From: JAAFKA01 sp044348925
GTDB lineage: Bacteria; Bacteroidota; Bacteroidia; Cytophagales; Thermoflexibacteraceae
Direction of reading: 5' to 3'
Assembly (NCBI GenBank): GCA_044348925.1
Contig: JBIKRY010000020.1
Coordinates: forward strand, 1 to 25,415
Length of the DNA: 25,415 nt
Each line of letters opens with the position of its first letter. Within the stretch, counting starts at the first letter, position 1. The notes below the pieces were generated by a model. The model was not told the origin of the DNA. It did not search any database and saw only the letters and a program-made list of their open reading frames with translations. This document shows, one piece after another, positions 15,482 to 22,507 of the stretch. Position numbers and translations under genes: made by a program.

Positions 15482-15615
15482 TAAGTGCATAGTAGTACGG
15501 AACTCAAGTTCCGTACATATTTACCAAATCAAACAGATATTTTAGAGCAGATTTTAATAAAAAAAGTCTCTGTTTCTATAATTTGTATGGAACTGGAGTT
15601 ATACTACACAACTTA
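15482..15615 (-). repeat. REP/BIME-like element, copy B (inverted)
   Basis: In reverse complement this aligns along its length with 10015-10160, sharing TAGAAACAGAG, CTGCTCTAAAAT and TTTGGTAAAT inside. The left hairpin (15496-15515, TACGGAACT-CA-AGTTCCGTA) and its GTAG (15492-15495) are intact. The other end (about 15586-15602) has lost part of the stem. The outer ends extend as AATCTAAG/CTTAGATT (15478-15485, 15612-15619). It lies between two genes, 10 bp after a stop codon. Confidence 0.8.
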
Positions 15616-15695
15616 GATTACTACCTTTCTATTCCAAAATAAAATAAGCAAAGTAAGACTACACATATACTTTCTATACTTTTTTAGGGCTTTTT

Positions 15696-15725
15696 TTTGA
15701 CTATTCGACAAACTTCGTACCTTTG
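15696..15725 (+). promoter_or_regulatory. Promoter of the TMTC-like gene
   Basis: TTTG (15696-15699), 18 bases, TACCTTTG (15718-15725): a near-perfect Bacteroidota housekeeping promoter, 22 bp before the ATG at 15748. Confidence 0.8.
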
Positions 15726-15747
15726 CAAAAAAATAAACCTAAAAATT

Positions 15748-17700
15748 ATGCTTGAAACAAATTCTACTACCTCTATTCCTACTACTTCTTCTAACAAATC
15801 ACTAAATTTTCTGCCCGAAAAACTTAATATATATATGCTCACTGCCCTGATAGTGGTAACAATATTAGGTTTTTTCCATATTTTATCTTTGTACTTTATA
15901 ACTTTTGACGAGAAAATAAGTACCATTGCTAACATTATGAAGCAGATAAATTGGGATATTTTCAAGAATATTTATACCGAACAAAATAATTTTACTAATT
16001 ATTTTAGTTATTTTGTACTACAAAAACAATTTCAGTGGTATGAATTTTCTCCGAAGGGTTATCATTTTATTAGCTATTTTTTGCATATTAGCAATGTAGC
16101 TTTAGTTTTTTATGCAACTTATTTACTTAGTCGCAAAAATATGCTTGCTTTGCTTGCAAGTATTTTGTTTGCTTTGCACCCAAGCCATGCAGAAACAATT
16201 TCGGCTATTTTAGCACAAGGCGAATTATTGATGACATTCTTTGCCTTATTAAGTCTAATTTGCTATTTATTGTATCTAAATCCTCAAAAAATATCTGCCT
16301 TAACTACTAAAGAAACTACCAATAAATTTATTTATTTTTCGTTTTTATGCTATTTAATGGCAGTTTTTAGCAAATTTACTGCTGCTCCTTTGCCATTAAT
16401 TTTTATTTTGGTAGATTATGTAAAGTCCCGAAAAGGTGCAAAAATTTGGATAGAAAAACTTGCTTTTTGGCTTGTTATGTTATTTGCGATTGGTTTAGCA
16501 ATGGTTTTACAAGAAAATGCAAATACAAAAACCTATTTCGCAGTACCAAATTACAATTTTTTAGACAGAATTATACTTAGTTTGGCAACTATTGGCGTAT
16601 ATCTCAAAAATTTGTGTCTTCCTTTTGGCTTATCACCATTTTATCCCTATCCTGCAAAAAGTGGATTTTTATTAGAATGGACAGTATATTTGTATGCTTT
16701 ACTACCCTTCATCTTAGGTTTTGCGGTTTGGAAACTTAGAAAGCATACTTTAGTTGTTTTTGGATTTCTATTTTTATTACTACAACTATTCCTAATTTCT
16801 AATATTTTGCCACTTGGTGGCAGAACTTTTGCAACAGATACACATAGTTACTTTGCAGGAATTGGAATTTTTATCGTCTTTGCTTATGCAATAATGTATG
16901 TAATACACCTAAAACCTACATGGTATCTACAAATTTTAGGAACTACTACTATTGTTTCTATTGGATTATTTGTAATGACTTATCAATATGACAAATGTTT
17001 TGCAATAGGTATTAGTGTATGGACAAAAATGGTAGAAACTAACCCTACACACTACTATCCACACTTGAAACGTGGCGAAATATATACCCTCAACGAAAAT
17101 ACCTATCGTGAAAGTATGTTAGATGTAAATGCTGCCGTAAAATTGATGCCCGATGACCCTGAAGCATGGAATTCAAAAGGAGTGGTACATTTACACATTG
17201 GAGATTATCATGGAGCAGATTCTGTATTTAATGAGGTTCTCAAACGAAATCCAAATCATGCAATGGCATATTTTCACAAAGCCCATATTTCTAAAGGCTT
17301 TGAAAGATATGAAGAATCTTTAGAAAACTATAATAAATCTATTGCCAAAAACCCAAATTATGCACCTGCTTATCTCAATCGTGGCGGTATTTTATACCAC
17401 TTCAAACAATATGACGCAGCATTAGCAAATTATACAAAAGCAATACAACTTAGTCCAAATTATGTGGAAGCATACCAAAATAGAGGAAATATCTATTATG
17501 CTGCCCAAAAAAGAGAACAAGCACTAAAAGATTATAACAAAGCATTGGAATTAAATCCACAGAATCCCGAAGTTTTGTTTTATCGTGGATTGTTACGAAA
17601 TAGTCTTGGCGACAAAGTAAATGCTTGCACAGATTTGAATGCGGCAAAAGAATTAGGGAAAAAAGAAGCAAGTCAGGCAATCAAAGAAATTTGTAGGTAA
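15748..17700 (+). CDS. TMTC-like GT-C membrane protein with TPRs
   Basis: This 650-residue protein starts at the ATG at 15748; an in-frame TTG at 15697 lies inside the promoter and is rejected. About ten hydrophobic spans fill residues 28-430. The first extracytoplasmic loop has the acidic pair D54-E55 (ITFDEK), where GT-C enzymes keep their catalytic acids. HPSHAE at 144-149 and the following QGELL match the conserved HPxHxE motif of TMTC/PMT-like O-mannosyltransferases. Residues about 430-650 form about six TPRs (for example PAYLNRGGILYHFKQYDAALANYTKAIQLSPN). The likely role is transfer of a sugar from a lipid-linked donor to exported proteins. Donor and target are unknown. It has a strong promoter of its own and is followed by a large inverted repeat. 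Confidence 0.85.
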   Translation: MLETNSTTSIPTTSSNKSLNFLPEKLNIYMLTALIVVTILGFFHILSLYFITFDEKISTIANIMKQINWDIFKNIYTEQNNFTNYFSYFVLQKQFQWYEFSPKGYHFISYFLHISNVALVFYATYLLSRKNMLALLASILFALHPSHAETISAILAQGELLMTFFALLSLICYLLYLNPQKISALTTKETTNKFIYFSFLCYLMAVFSKFTAAPLPLIFILVDYVKSRKGAKIWIEKLAFWLVMLFAIGLAMVLQENANTKTYFAVPNYNFLDRIILSLATIGVYLKNLCLPFGLSPFYPYPAKSGFLLEWTVYLYALLPFILGFAVWKLRKHTLVVFGFLFLLLQLFLISNILPLGGRTFATDTHSYFAGIGIFIVFAYAIMYVIHLKPTWYLQILGTTTIVSIGLFVMTYQYDKCFAIGISVWTKMVETNPTHYYPHLKRGEIYTLNENTYRESMLDVNAAVKLMPDDPEAWNSKGVVHLHIGDYHGADSVFNEVLKRNPNHAMAYFHKAHISKGFERYEESLENYNKSIAKNPNYAPAYLNRGGILYHFKQYDAALANYTKAIQLSPNYVEAYQNRGNIYYAAQKREQALKDYNKALELNPQNPEVLFYRGLLRNSLGDKVNACTDLNAAKELGKKEASQAIKEICR

Positions 17701-17712
17701 TAAATGAGGTGA

Positions 17713-17813
17713 GTTGTACTGAAGTATTTAGGCTGCAAGGTATTTTAAAATTTTAAAAATATAAACAAGAAAGCAATCAAAAAGACCTTGCAGCCTAAAG
17801 GCTACGGTACAAC
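17713..17813. repeat. Foldback element with 29-bp inverted repeats
   Basis: The left arm (17713-17741, GTTGTAC…TTTAGGCTGCAAGGT) and right arm (17785-17813) match at about 24 of 29 positions around a 43-bp AT-rich centre. The right arm contains AGCCTAAAGGCT, a small palindrome next to CTAC (GTAG on the other strand), again like a REP. The element lies just after the TMTC-like gene, and its right arm ends 25 bp before the next start codon. It may also act as a transcription terminator. Confidence 0.7.
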
Positions 17814-17838
17814 TACACCAAATTGCATTAAATTCACT

Positions 17839-18354
17839 ATGACTTCATTAGTAAATATTTCGGCAGAGGCATTTCGTTACACTATTTTGCAACACTATTA
17901 TACGGTATATATGCAATATATGCCCAATTACCGCAACTATTTATACCTAAAACCTACACAAAAAGCAATTATTTGGAAAGAATTAGATTTGTATGATTTG
18001 GAATTGCCTATTTTGGTGGGTTGGATAATGGAAGATAATTGGAATTTTTTGACCACCCATCGACTTATTTCCTACAAAAATGAAATGCAAGAAAGTAATT
18101 TAGCAGAAATTTTGCGAATAGATTTTGATACCCCATTATTTGCAATAGATGATATGATTAGGGAATTTATTATTACAATGCCCGAACAAAAAATAACAGT
18201 AATAGATGTTCCTAATACTACTACTTTCGAAATGCTTGGTTTTTGGAATTTACTATTTTTGGCTCGTAAACTTGCCCAAAAATACCAAATAGACAAAAAA
18301 TTTGAGCTACGAACTCCTGCCGAAAAAACTGCTATTTGGAATTTACAAGTTTAA
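17839..18354 (+). CDS. Hypothetical protein
   Basis: This is a 171-residue protein from the ATG at 17839. An earlier in-frame TTG at 17788 lies inside the inverted repeat and is unlikely. No signal peptide, membrane span or known motif is recognised. The sequence is rich in Tyr, Trp and Ile, starts with helices (FRYTILQHYYTVYMQYMP) and ends in KTAIWNLQV. A similar phrase, QKAIIWKELDL, appears near residue 41. Base composition is like its neighbours. It precedes rsfS by 41 bp and may share a transcript with it. The function is unknown. Confidence 0.65.
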   Translation: MTSLVNISAEAFRYTILQHYYTVYMQYMPNYRNYLYLKPTQKAIIWKELDLYDLELPILVGWIMEDNWNFLTTHRLISYKNEMQESNLAEILRIDFDTPLFAIDDMIREFIITMPEQKITVIDVPNTTTFEMLGFWNLLFLARKLAQKYQIDKKFELRTPAEKTAIWNLQV

Positions 18355-18395
18355 TCTCTATATTGGCAAAAATATTTTACCAATCTATTGAAATT

Positions 18396-18767
18396 ATGCG
18401 TAAAACAAAAAAAAATTCAGCCTCTGATGCTTTAGTCAAGCTGGTAGTTCATGGAATGCAAGAGAAAAAAGCTACAGGAATTCTTGTAATGGACTTAAGA
18501 AAAGTGTCTAATGCCTTCAGTGATTTCTTTGTCATCTGCTCTGCTAATTCAGATACACAAGTAGATGCCATCAAAAACTCGGTGGAAGACGAAGTCTATA
18601 AGGCTATACAAGAAAATGCTTGGCATTCGGAAGGACAACAACAAAAAGAATGGATATTATTAGATTATTCTGATGTAATTGTGCATATTTTTCGCAAAGA
18701 CCGTCGCCGTTTTTATGGACTTGAAGACCTTTGGGGAGATGCAGAATTAACAGAAATTGCAGATTAA
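18396..18767 (+). CDS. rsfS: Ribosomal silencing factor RsfS (Iojap family)
   Basis: This is a 123-residue protein from the ATG at 18396; an in-frame TTG at 18336 overlaps the previous gene and would add a non-conserved N-terminus. The family marks are DLRKVSNAFSDFFVICSANSDTQVDAI, W-HSEG, EWILLDYSDVIVHIF and RRFYGLEDLWGDAE. RsfS binds ribosomal protein L14 on the 50S subunit and blocks joining with 30S when nutrients are short. Here it sits upstream of rplM-rpsI-rpsB, which have their own promoter. In many Bacteroidota it neighbours ftsH instead, so the ribosomal context is worth noting. Confidence 0.95.
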   Translation: MRKTKKNSASDALVKLVVHGMQEKKATGILVMDLRKVSNAFSDFFVICSANSDTQVDAIKNSVEDEVYKAIQENAWHSEGQQQKEWILLDYSDVIVHIFRKDRRRFYGLEDLWGDAELTEIAD

Positions 18768-18912
18768 CACAAATTATTACATTTAATACCCCTGCTTACT
18801 TAGCAATATGACAAACAAAACAAGTAACACTTGTATTTTTAGACATCTATTGGCTTGTTCTAAGCATATTTTTGTTATTATTTGCTTTGTGGCAAATATA
18901 TTTGAAAAATCA

Positions 18913-18943
18913 TTTGCAAATCCAATAAAAAGCCGTATGTTTG
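18913..18943 (+). promoter_or_regulatory. Promoter of the rplM-rpsI-rpsB operon
   Basis: TTTG (18913-18916), exactly 19 bases, TATGTTTG (18936-18943): a full match to the Bacteroidota consensus, 36 bp before rplM. A second TATATTTG at 18897-18904, inside the palindrome CAAATATATTTG, may be an additional -7 box. Confidence 0.8.
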
Positions 18944-18979
18944 CAGTCCATTTAAACATACTTATAATTTTTAATTTTA

Positions 18980-19426
18980 ATGGATACTTTAAGCTATAAG
19001 ACTATCTCGGTAGCAACCGAAAAAGCTGCCAAAGATTGGGTTATTGTAGATGCCCAATCTGCAGTCCTGGGTCGTTTTGCAAGTCAAGTTGCAACTATCC
19101 TTAGAGGTAAAAACAAACCAAGTTTTACCCCTCACACAGACTGTGGAGATTTTGTAATTGTCATCAATGCCGAAAAAATTCGTTTAACAGGCAAAAAAAT
19201 GACAGATAAAGAAATCATCTCCTATACTGGAAATCCTGGTGGTCAGCGTATCACGACCCCAAGAAACGTATTAGCAAAACACCCAACTCGTTTGGTAGAA
19301 GAAGCTATACGTCACATGTTACCTAAAGGACGTTTAGGTCGCCAATTATTTACCAATTTGCACGTGTATGCGGGTTCAGAACATAAACACGCAGCGCAAC
19401 AACCTAAAGAAATCAAACTTTTGTAA
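18980..19426 (+). CDS. rplM: 50S ribosomal protein L13
   Basis: This is a 148-residue protein with the L13 pattern: WVIVDAQSAVLGRFASQVATILRGK, FTPHTDCGDFVIVINAEKI, LTGKKMTDK and MLPKGRLGRQLFTNLHVYAGSEHKHAAQQP. It is a primary 23S rRNA-binding protein of the large subunit. It is the first gene of an operon with a strong promoter 36 bp upstream, and rpsI starts 2 bp after its stop. Length is normal for the family. Confidence 0.98.
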   Translation: MDTLSYKTISVATEKAAKDWVIVDAQSAVLGRFASQVATILRGKNKPSFTPHTDCGDFVIVINAEKIRLTGKKMTDKEIISYTGNPGGQRITTPRNVLAKHPTRLVEEAIRHMLPKGRLGRQLFTNLHVYAGSEHKHAAQQPKEIKLL

Positions 19427-19428
19427 TC

Positions 19429-19812
19429 ATGGGAATCATCAACACGATAGGAAGAAGAAAAACATCTGTAGCTAGAGTTTATCTTACAGCCGGCAGTGGC
19501 AAAGTTACTGTAAACGACAAGGAATTAGCAGTCTATTTTCCATCAGAAATCCTCCGTATCAAAATCAACCAACCATTCGCAACTATCAAAGATGGTGCGT
19601 ATGACGTAACAGTGAACGTAGATGGTGGTGGTATTACAGGACAAGCAGAGGCTATCCGTTTGGGTATTTCTCGTGCTTTATGCGAATTGAATCCTGATAA
19701 CCGCAAATTATTGAAACCAGAAGGCTTCTTAACCAGAGACCCTCGTATGGTGGAACGTAAAAAATTCGGCAGACGCAAAGCAAGAAAACGTTTCCAATTC
19801 AGTAAACGCTAA
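19429..19812 (+). CDS. rpsI: 30S ribosomal protein S9
   Basis: This is a 127-residue protein with the S9 marks GRRKTSVARVYL, GGGITGQAEAIRLGISRAL and the basic tail GRRKARKRFQFSKR, whose end reaches the P-site tRNA. It starts 2 bp after rplM, the classic L13-S9 pairing. rpsB follows after 36 bp. Confidence 0.98.
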   Translation: MGIINTIGRRKTSVARVYLTAGSGKVTVNDKELAVYFPSEILRIKINQPFATIKDGAYDVTVNVDGGGITGQAEAIRLGISRALCELNPDNRKLLKPEGFLTRDPRMVERKKFGRRKARKRFQFSKR

Positions 19813-19848
19813 TCCTTTAACAATTAACAGTAATTTTCGACACGAAAA

Positions 19849-20640
19849 ATGGCTAACGTAGAATATAAAGACTTATTGGAATCAGGTGTACACTTCGGAC
19901 ACTTGACCAGAAAGTGGAATCCAAAAATGGCTCCTTACATCTTTATGGAGAAAAATGGAATCCACATTATAGACCTGAATAAAACACTTGCGTCCTTAGA
20001 CGTAGCTTTAGAGGCAGTGAAAAAAATTATTCGTTCAGGCAGAAAAGTAATGTTTGTTGCTACCAAAAAACAGGCAAAAGAAGTAGTTGCTGAAGAAGCA
20101 AAAAGACTCAAAATGCCTTATGTAACCGAAAGATGGTTAGGTGGTATGCTTACAAACTTTGTTACGATTCGTAAATCTGTAAAAAAACTTACCTCTATCG
20201 ACAAACTTACACGCGATGAGGCAGTATTCAAAAGCCTTGCTAAAAAAGAAAGGTTGATGAAAGAAAGAGAAAGAATGAAGTTGGACAAAGTTTTGGGCGG
20301 TATTGCTGACCAAAGCCGTCTTCCAGCAGCTTTATTTATTGTAGATATTAAACGTGAACATATTGCGATTAAAGAGGCTCAACGTCTTAATATTCCTGTG
20401 TTTGCAATGGTAGATACAAACTCTGACCCAACACAAGTAGATTTTCCAATTCCTGCAAATGATGATGCGTACAAATCTATTGCTTTAATTACACACGCAA
20501 TAGGTAAAGCTATCGAAGAAGCATTGCAAGAACGTAAAAAAGATAAAGATGACAATAAACTCAAAGACGAAGAAAACGAAAAAAGAGAAGTAGATGAGGT
20601 AGTTGTTTCTCAAACATTAGCAGAAGACGAAGAAGCATAA
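19849..20640 (+). CDS. rpsB: 30S ribosomal protein S2
   Basis: This is a 263-residue protein. S2 marks include LLESGVHFGHLTRKWNPKMAPYIF, VMFVATKKQAKE, RWLGGMLTNFVTIR and PVFAMVDTNSDPTQVDFPIPANDDA. An acidic C-terminal extension of about 35 residues (EENEKREVDEVVV…EDEEA) follows the conserved core, as in some other Bacteroidota. It is the last gene of the operon: a strong terminator follows within 40 bp. The elongation factor Ts gene (tsf), usually next, is missing. Confidence 0.98.
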   Translation: MANVEYKDLLESGVHFGHLTRKWNPKMAPYIFMEKNGIHIIDLNKTLASLDVALEAVKKIIRSGRKVMFVATKKQAKEVVAEEAKRLKMPYVTERWLGGMLTNFVTIRKSVKKLTSIDKLTRDEAVFKSLAKKERLMKERERMKLDKVLGGIADQSRLPAALFIVDIKREHIAIKEAQRLNIPVFAMVDTNSDPTQVDFPIPANDDAYKSIALITHAIGKAIEEALQERKKDKDDNKLKDEENEKREVDEVVVSQTLAEDEEA

Positions 20641-20679
20641 GTCTTGGTATTAGAAATAATACAAAGTATGCCTCACACC

Positions 20680-20713
20680 AAAAGCCCTATAAAATTTTAT
20701 AGGGCTTTTTTTA
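20680..20713 (+). terminator. Rho-independent terminator of rplM-rpsI-rpsB
   Basis: A perfect 30-bp palindrome (20680-20709; arms AAAAGCCCTATAAAA) runs into a T tract ending at 20713. Because both flanks are A/T runs it could also work on the other strand. Confidence 0.92.
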
Positions 20714-20814
20714 TTGTAGGTTTTGAGGATATTTCAAATATATTTTATTTGTTTTAAGCAACAAAACTACAATTAGGCACAAAAATTTTATGATTTTCAT
20801 AGTTAATTGTTATA

Positions 20815-20845
20815 TTGCAAAGTAAAACAAAAATAGATATATTTG
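20815..20845 (+). promoter_or_regulatory. Promoter of nuoF
   Basis: TTG (20815-20817), 20 bases, TATATTTG (20838-20845). The -7 box is a full match and the -33 box lacks the first T. It gives a leader of about 115-120 nt before the ATG at 20970. Confidence 0.65.
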
Positions 20846-20969
20846 CGTTTTACGTCTGTGTGTACGTTGGTTTTTGGCTAACTTGTCGTTTAGTAATTTG
20901 TAGTTACTTACAAAATTATTAAGCAGACTATTCTTACGTATCTTTTCGCATATAGAACTATATAAAACA

Positions 20970-22304
20970 ATGGGCAAAAAAATATTAACTGAACATATTA
21001 ACGTACCCAATATTGCAGATTTTGCTGTATATCGCAAACATAATGGCTACGCTTCTGTAGAAAAAGCATTGAAAACCATGACTCCTGATGAAGTTACTGA
21101 AGAAGTAAAGAAATCAGGCTTGCGTGGACGTGGTGGAGCTGGTTTCCCAGCAGGTATGAAGTGGAGTTTTATTGATAAAAAGACAACTCCTCGTTATTTG
21201 GTTTGCAATGCTGATGAAAGTGAACCAGGTACCTTTAAAGACCGTTATTTGATGAGTCATCACCCACATTCATTAGTAGAGGGAATGATTCTTGCAAGTT
21301 ATGCTTTGGGTGCAAATACTTCGTATATTTATGTACGTGGTGAAATGTTGTATGTTATACAAATTTTGGAAAAAGCTATTGCAGAGGCATACGCAAATGG
21401 TTTTTTGGGCAAAAATATTTTAGGAACAGATTTTTCTTTGGATTTGTATGTCCACCCAGGTGGTGGTGCATATATCTGTGGTGAAGAAACAGCACTACTC
21501 GAATCTTTGGAAGGTAAACGTGGCAATCCACGCAACAAACCCCCATTTCCTGCCGTAAAAGGTCTTTATCAATTACCAACCGTAGTAAACAATGTAGAAA
21601 CTATTGCAGCAACGGCTTGGATAATTAATAATGGTGGTGATGAATATGCTAAAATAGGCGTTGGCAGAAGCACAGGCACTAAACTAATTTCGGCATCAGG
21701 ACATATCAAAAAACCTGGAGTATATGAAATAGAATTAGGTTTGCCTGTAGAAGAATTTATCTATTCAGACGAATATTGTGGTGGAATTCGGGCAGGACAT
21801 CGCCTAAAAGCTGTAGTTGCAGGAGGTTCGTCTGTGCCTATTTTGCCTACAGAACTTATCCTCAAAACCGCAAAAGGTGAACCAAGATTGATGTCTTACG
21901 AATCTCTTTCTGATGGAGGTTTTGTTACAGGAACTATGTTAGGCTCTGGTGGATTTATTGCAATGGACGAAACGGTATCTGTAGTAAAAAATCTTTGGAA
22001 TTTTACTCGTTTTTATCATCACGAATCATGTGGACAATGCTCGCCATGTAGAGAAGGAACAGGCTGGATGGAAAAAGTATTGCATAGAATTGTAAATGGC
22101 GAAGGAAAGTTGCAAGATATAGATTTGCTGGTAGATGTTGCCAAAAAAATAGAAGGAAATACGATTTGTCCTTTGGGTGAGGCTGCTGCTTGGCCTGTGG
22201 CAAGTGCTATCCGACATTTCCGTCACGAATTTGAGTGGTATGTGCAGAACAAAGACAAAGTAAAACGTGGCGAAATTTATAAAGAAGAAATAGCTTTTGC
22301 CTAA
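20970..22304 (+). CDS. nuoF: NADH-quinone oxidoreductase subunit F
   Basis: This 444-residue subunit takes electrons from NADH in the peripheral arm of complex I. It shows the NADH-binding GLRGRGGAGFP at 50-60 and the FMN-binding CNADESEPGTFKDR at 79-92. The N3 [4Fe-4S] cluster ligands are C354, C357 and C360 (SCGQCSPCREG) and C400 (NTICPLGEA). All key residues are present and the length is normal. It stands alone: nuoE and nuoG, the usual neighbours, are absent on both sides, and it has its own promoter. Related proteins such as HoxF or HndC exist, but the size without ferredoxin-like extensions fits NuoF best. Confidence 0.95.
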   Translation: MGKKILTEHINVPNIADFAVYRKHNGYASVEKALKTMTPDEVTEEVKKSGLRGRGGAGFPAGMKWSFIDKKTTPRYLVCNADESEPGTFKDRYLMSHHPHSLVEGMILASYALGANTSYIYVRGEMLYVIQILEKAIAEAYANGFLGKNILGTDFSLDLYVHPGGGAYICGEETALLESLEGKRGNPRNKPPFPAVKGLYQLPTVVNNVETIAATAWIINNGGDEYAKIGVGRSTGTKLISASGHIKKPGVYEIELGLPVEEFIYSDEYCGGIRAGHRLKAVVAGGSSVPILPTELILKTAKGEPRLMSYESLSDGGFVTGTMLGSGGFIAMDETVSVVKNLWNFTRFYHHESCGQCSPCREGTGWMEKVLHRIVNGEGKLQDIDLLVDVAKKIEGNTICPLGEAAAWPVASAIRHFRHEFEWYVQNKDKVKRGEIYKEEIAFA

Positions 22305-22343
22305 AAAATAAATAGTAACCAAAATTAGCAAAGTTCTACTTGC

Positions 22344-22389
22344 TATATATAATTTTAGTGTTGCTACCTTGCAACACTAAAGTATATAG
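22344..22389. terminator. Strong hairpin after nuoF
   Basis: TTTAGTGTTGC (22354-22364) pairs perfectly with GCAACACTAAA (22371-22381) around a 6-base loop. The flanks CTATATA (22344-22350) and TATATAG (22383-22389) can extend the stem. No T tract follows, so it may be a terminator of lesser strength, an mRNA 3'-end stabiliser or a small palindromic repeat. It lies 40-85 bp after the nuoF stop. Confidence 0.55.
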
Positions 22390-22507
22390 TACATGCCAAA
22401 TTATCTAAAAAACTATATGCTAACAATTACACTTGACCAGCAAGTTTTAATACAAATCTTCGTAAGCTCTATTTCCTATTTATCCTTACTTATTACTTAT
22501 TTAGCCA

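Larger units (their letters stand above)
20641..20969. other. Intergenic region between rpsB and nuoF
   Basis: These 329 bp contain the rpsB terminator (20680-20713) and the nuoF promoter (20815-20845), followed by a leader of about 120 nt. No gene or remnant of tsf is seen. Confidence 0.7.

Noticed and set aside
18808..18999. Open frame of 63 codons before rplM
   Set aside because: It covers the rplM promoter and overlaps the rplM start; its composition reflects AT-rich non-coding DNA.
22026..22331. Antisense open frame of 101 codons over the end of nuoF
   Set aside because: The opposite strand encodes conserved NuoF residues including the cluster cysteines; the antisense product has no recognisable features.
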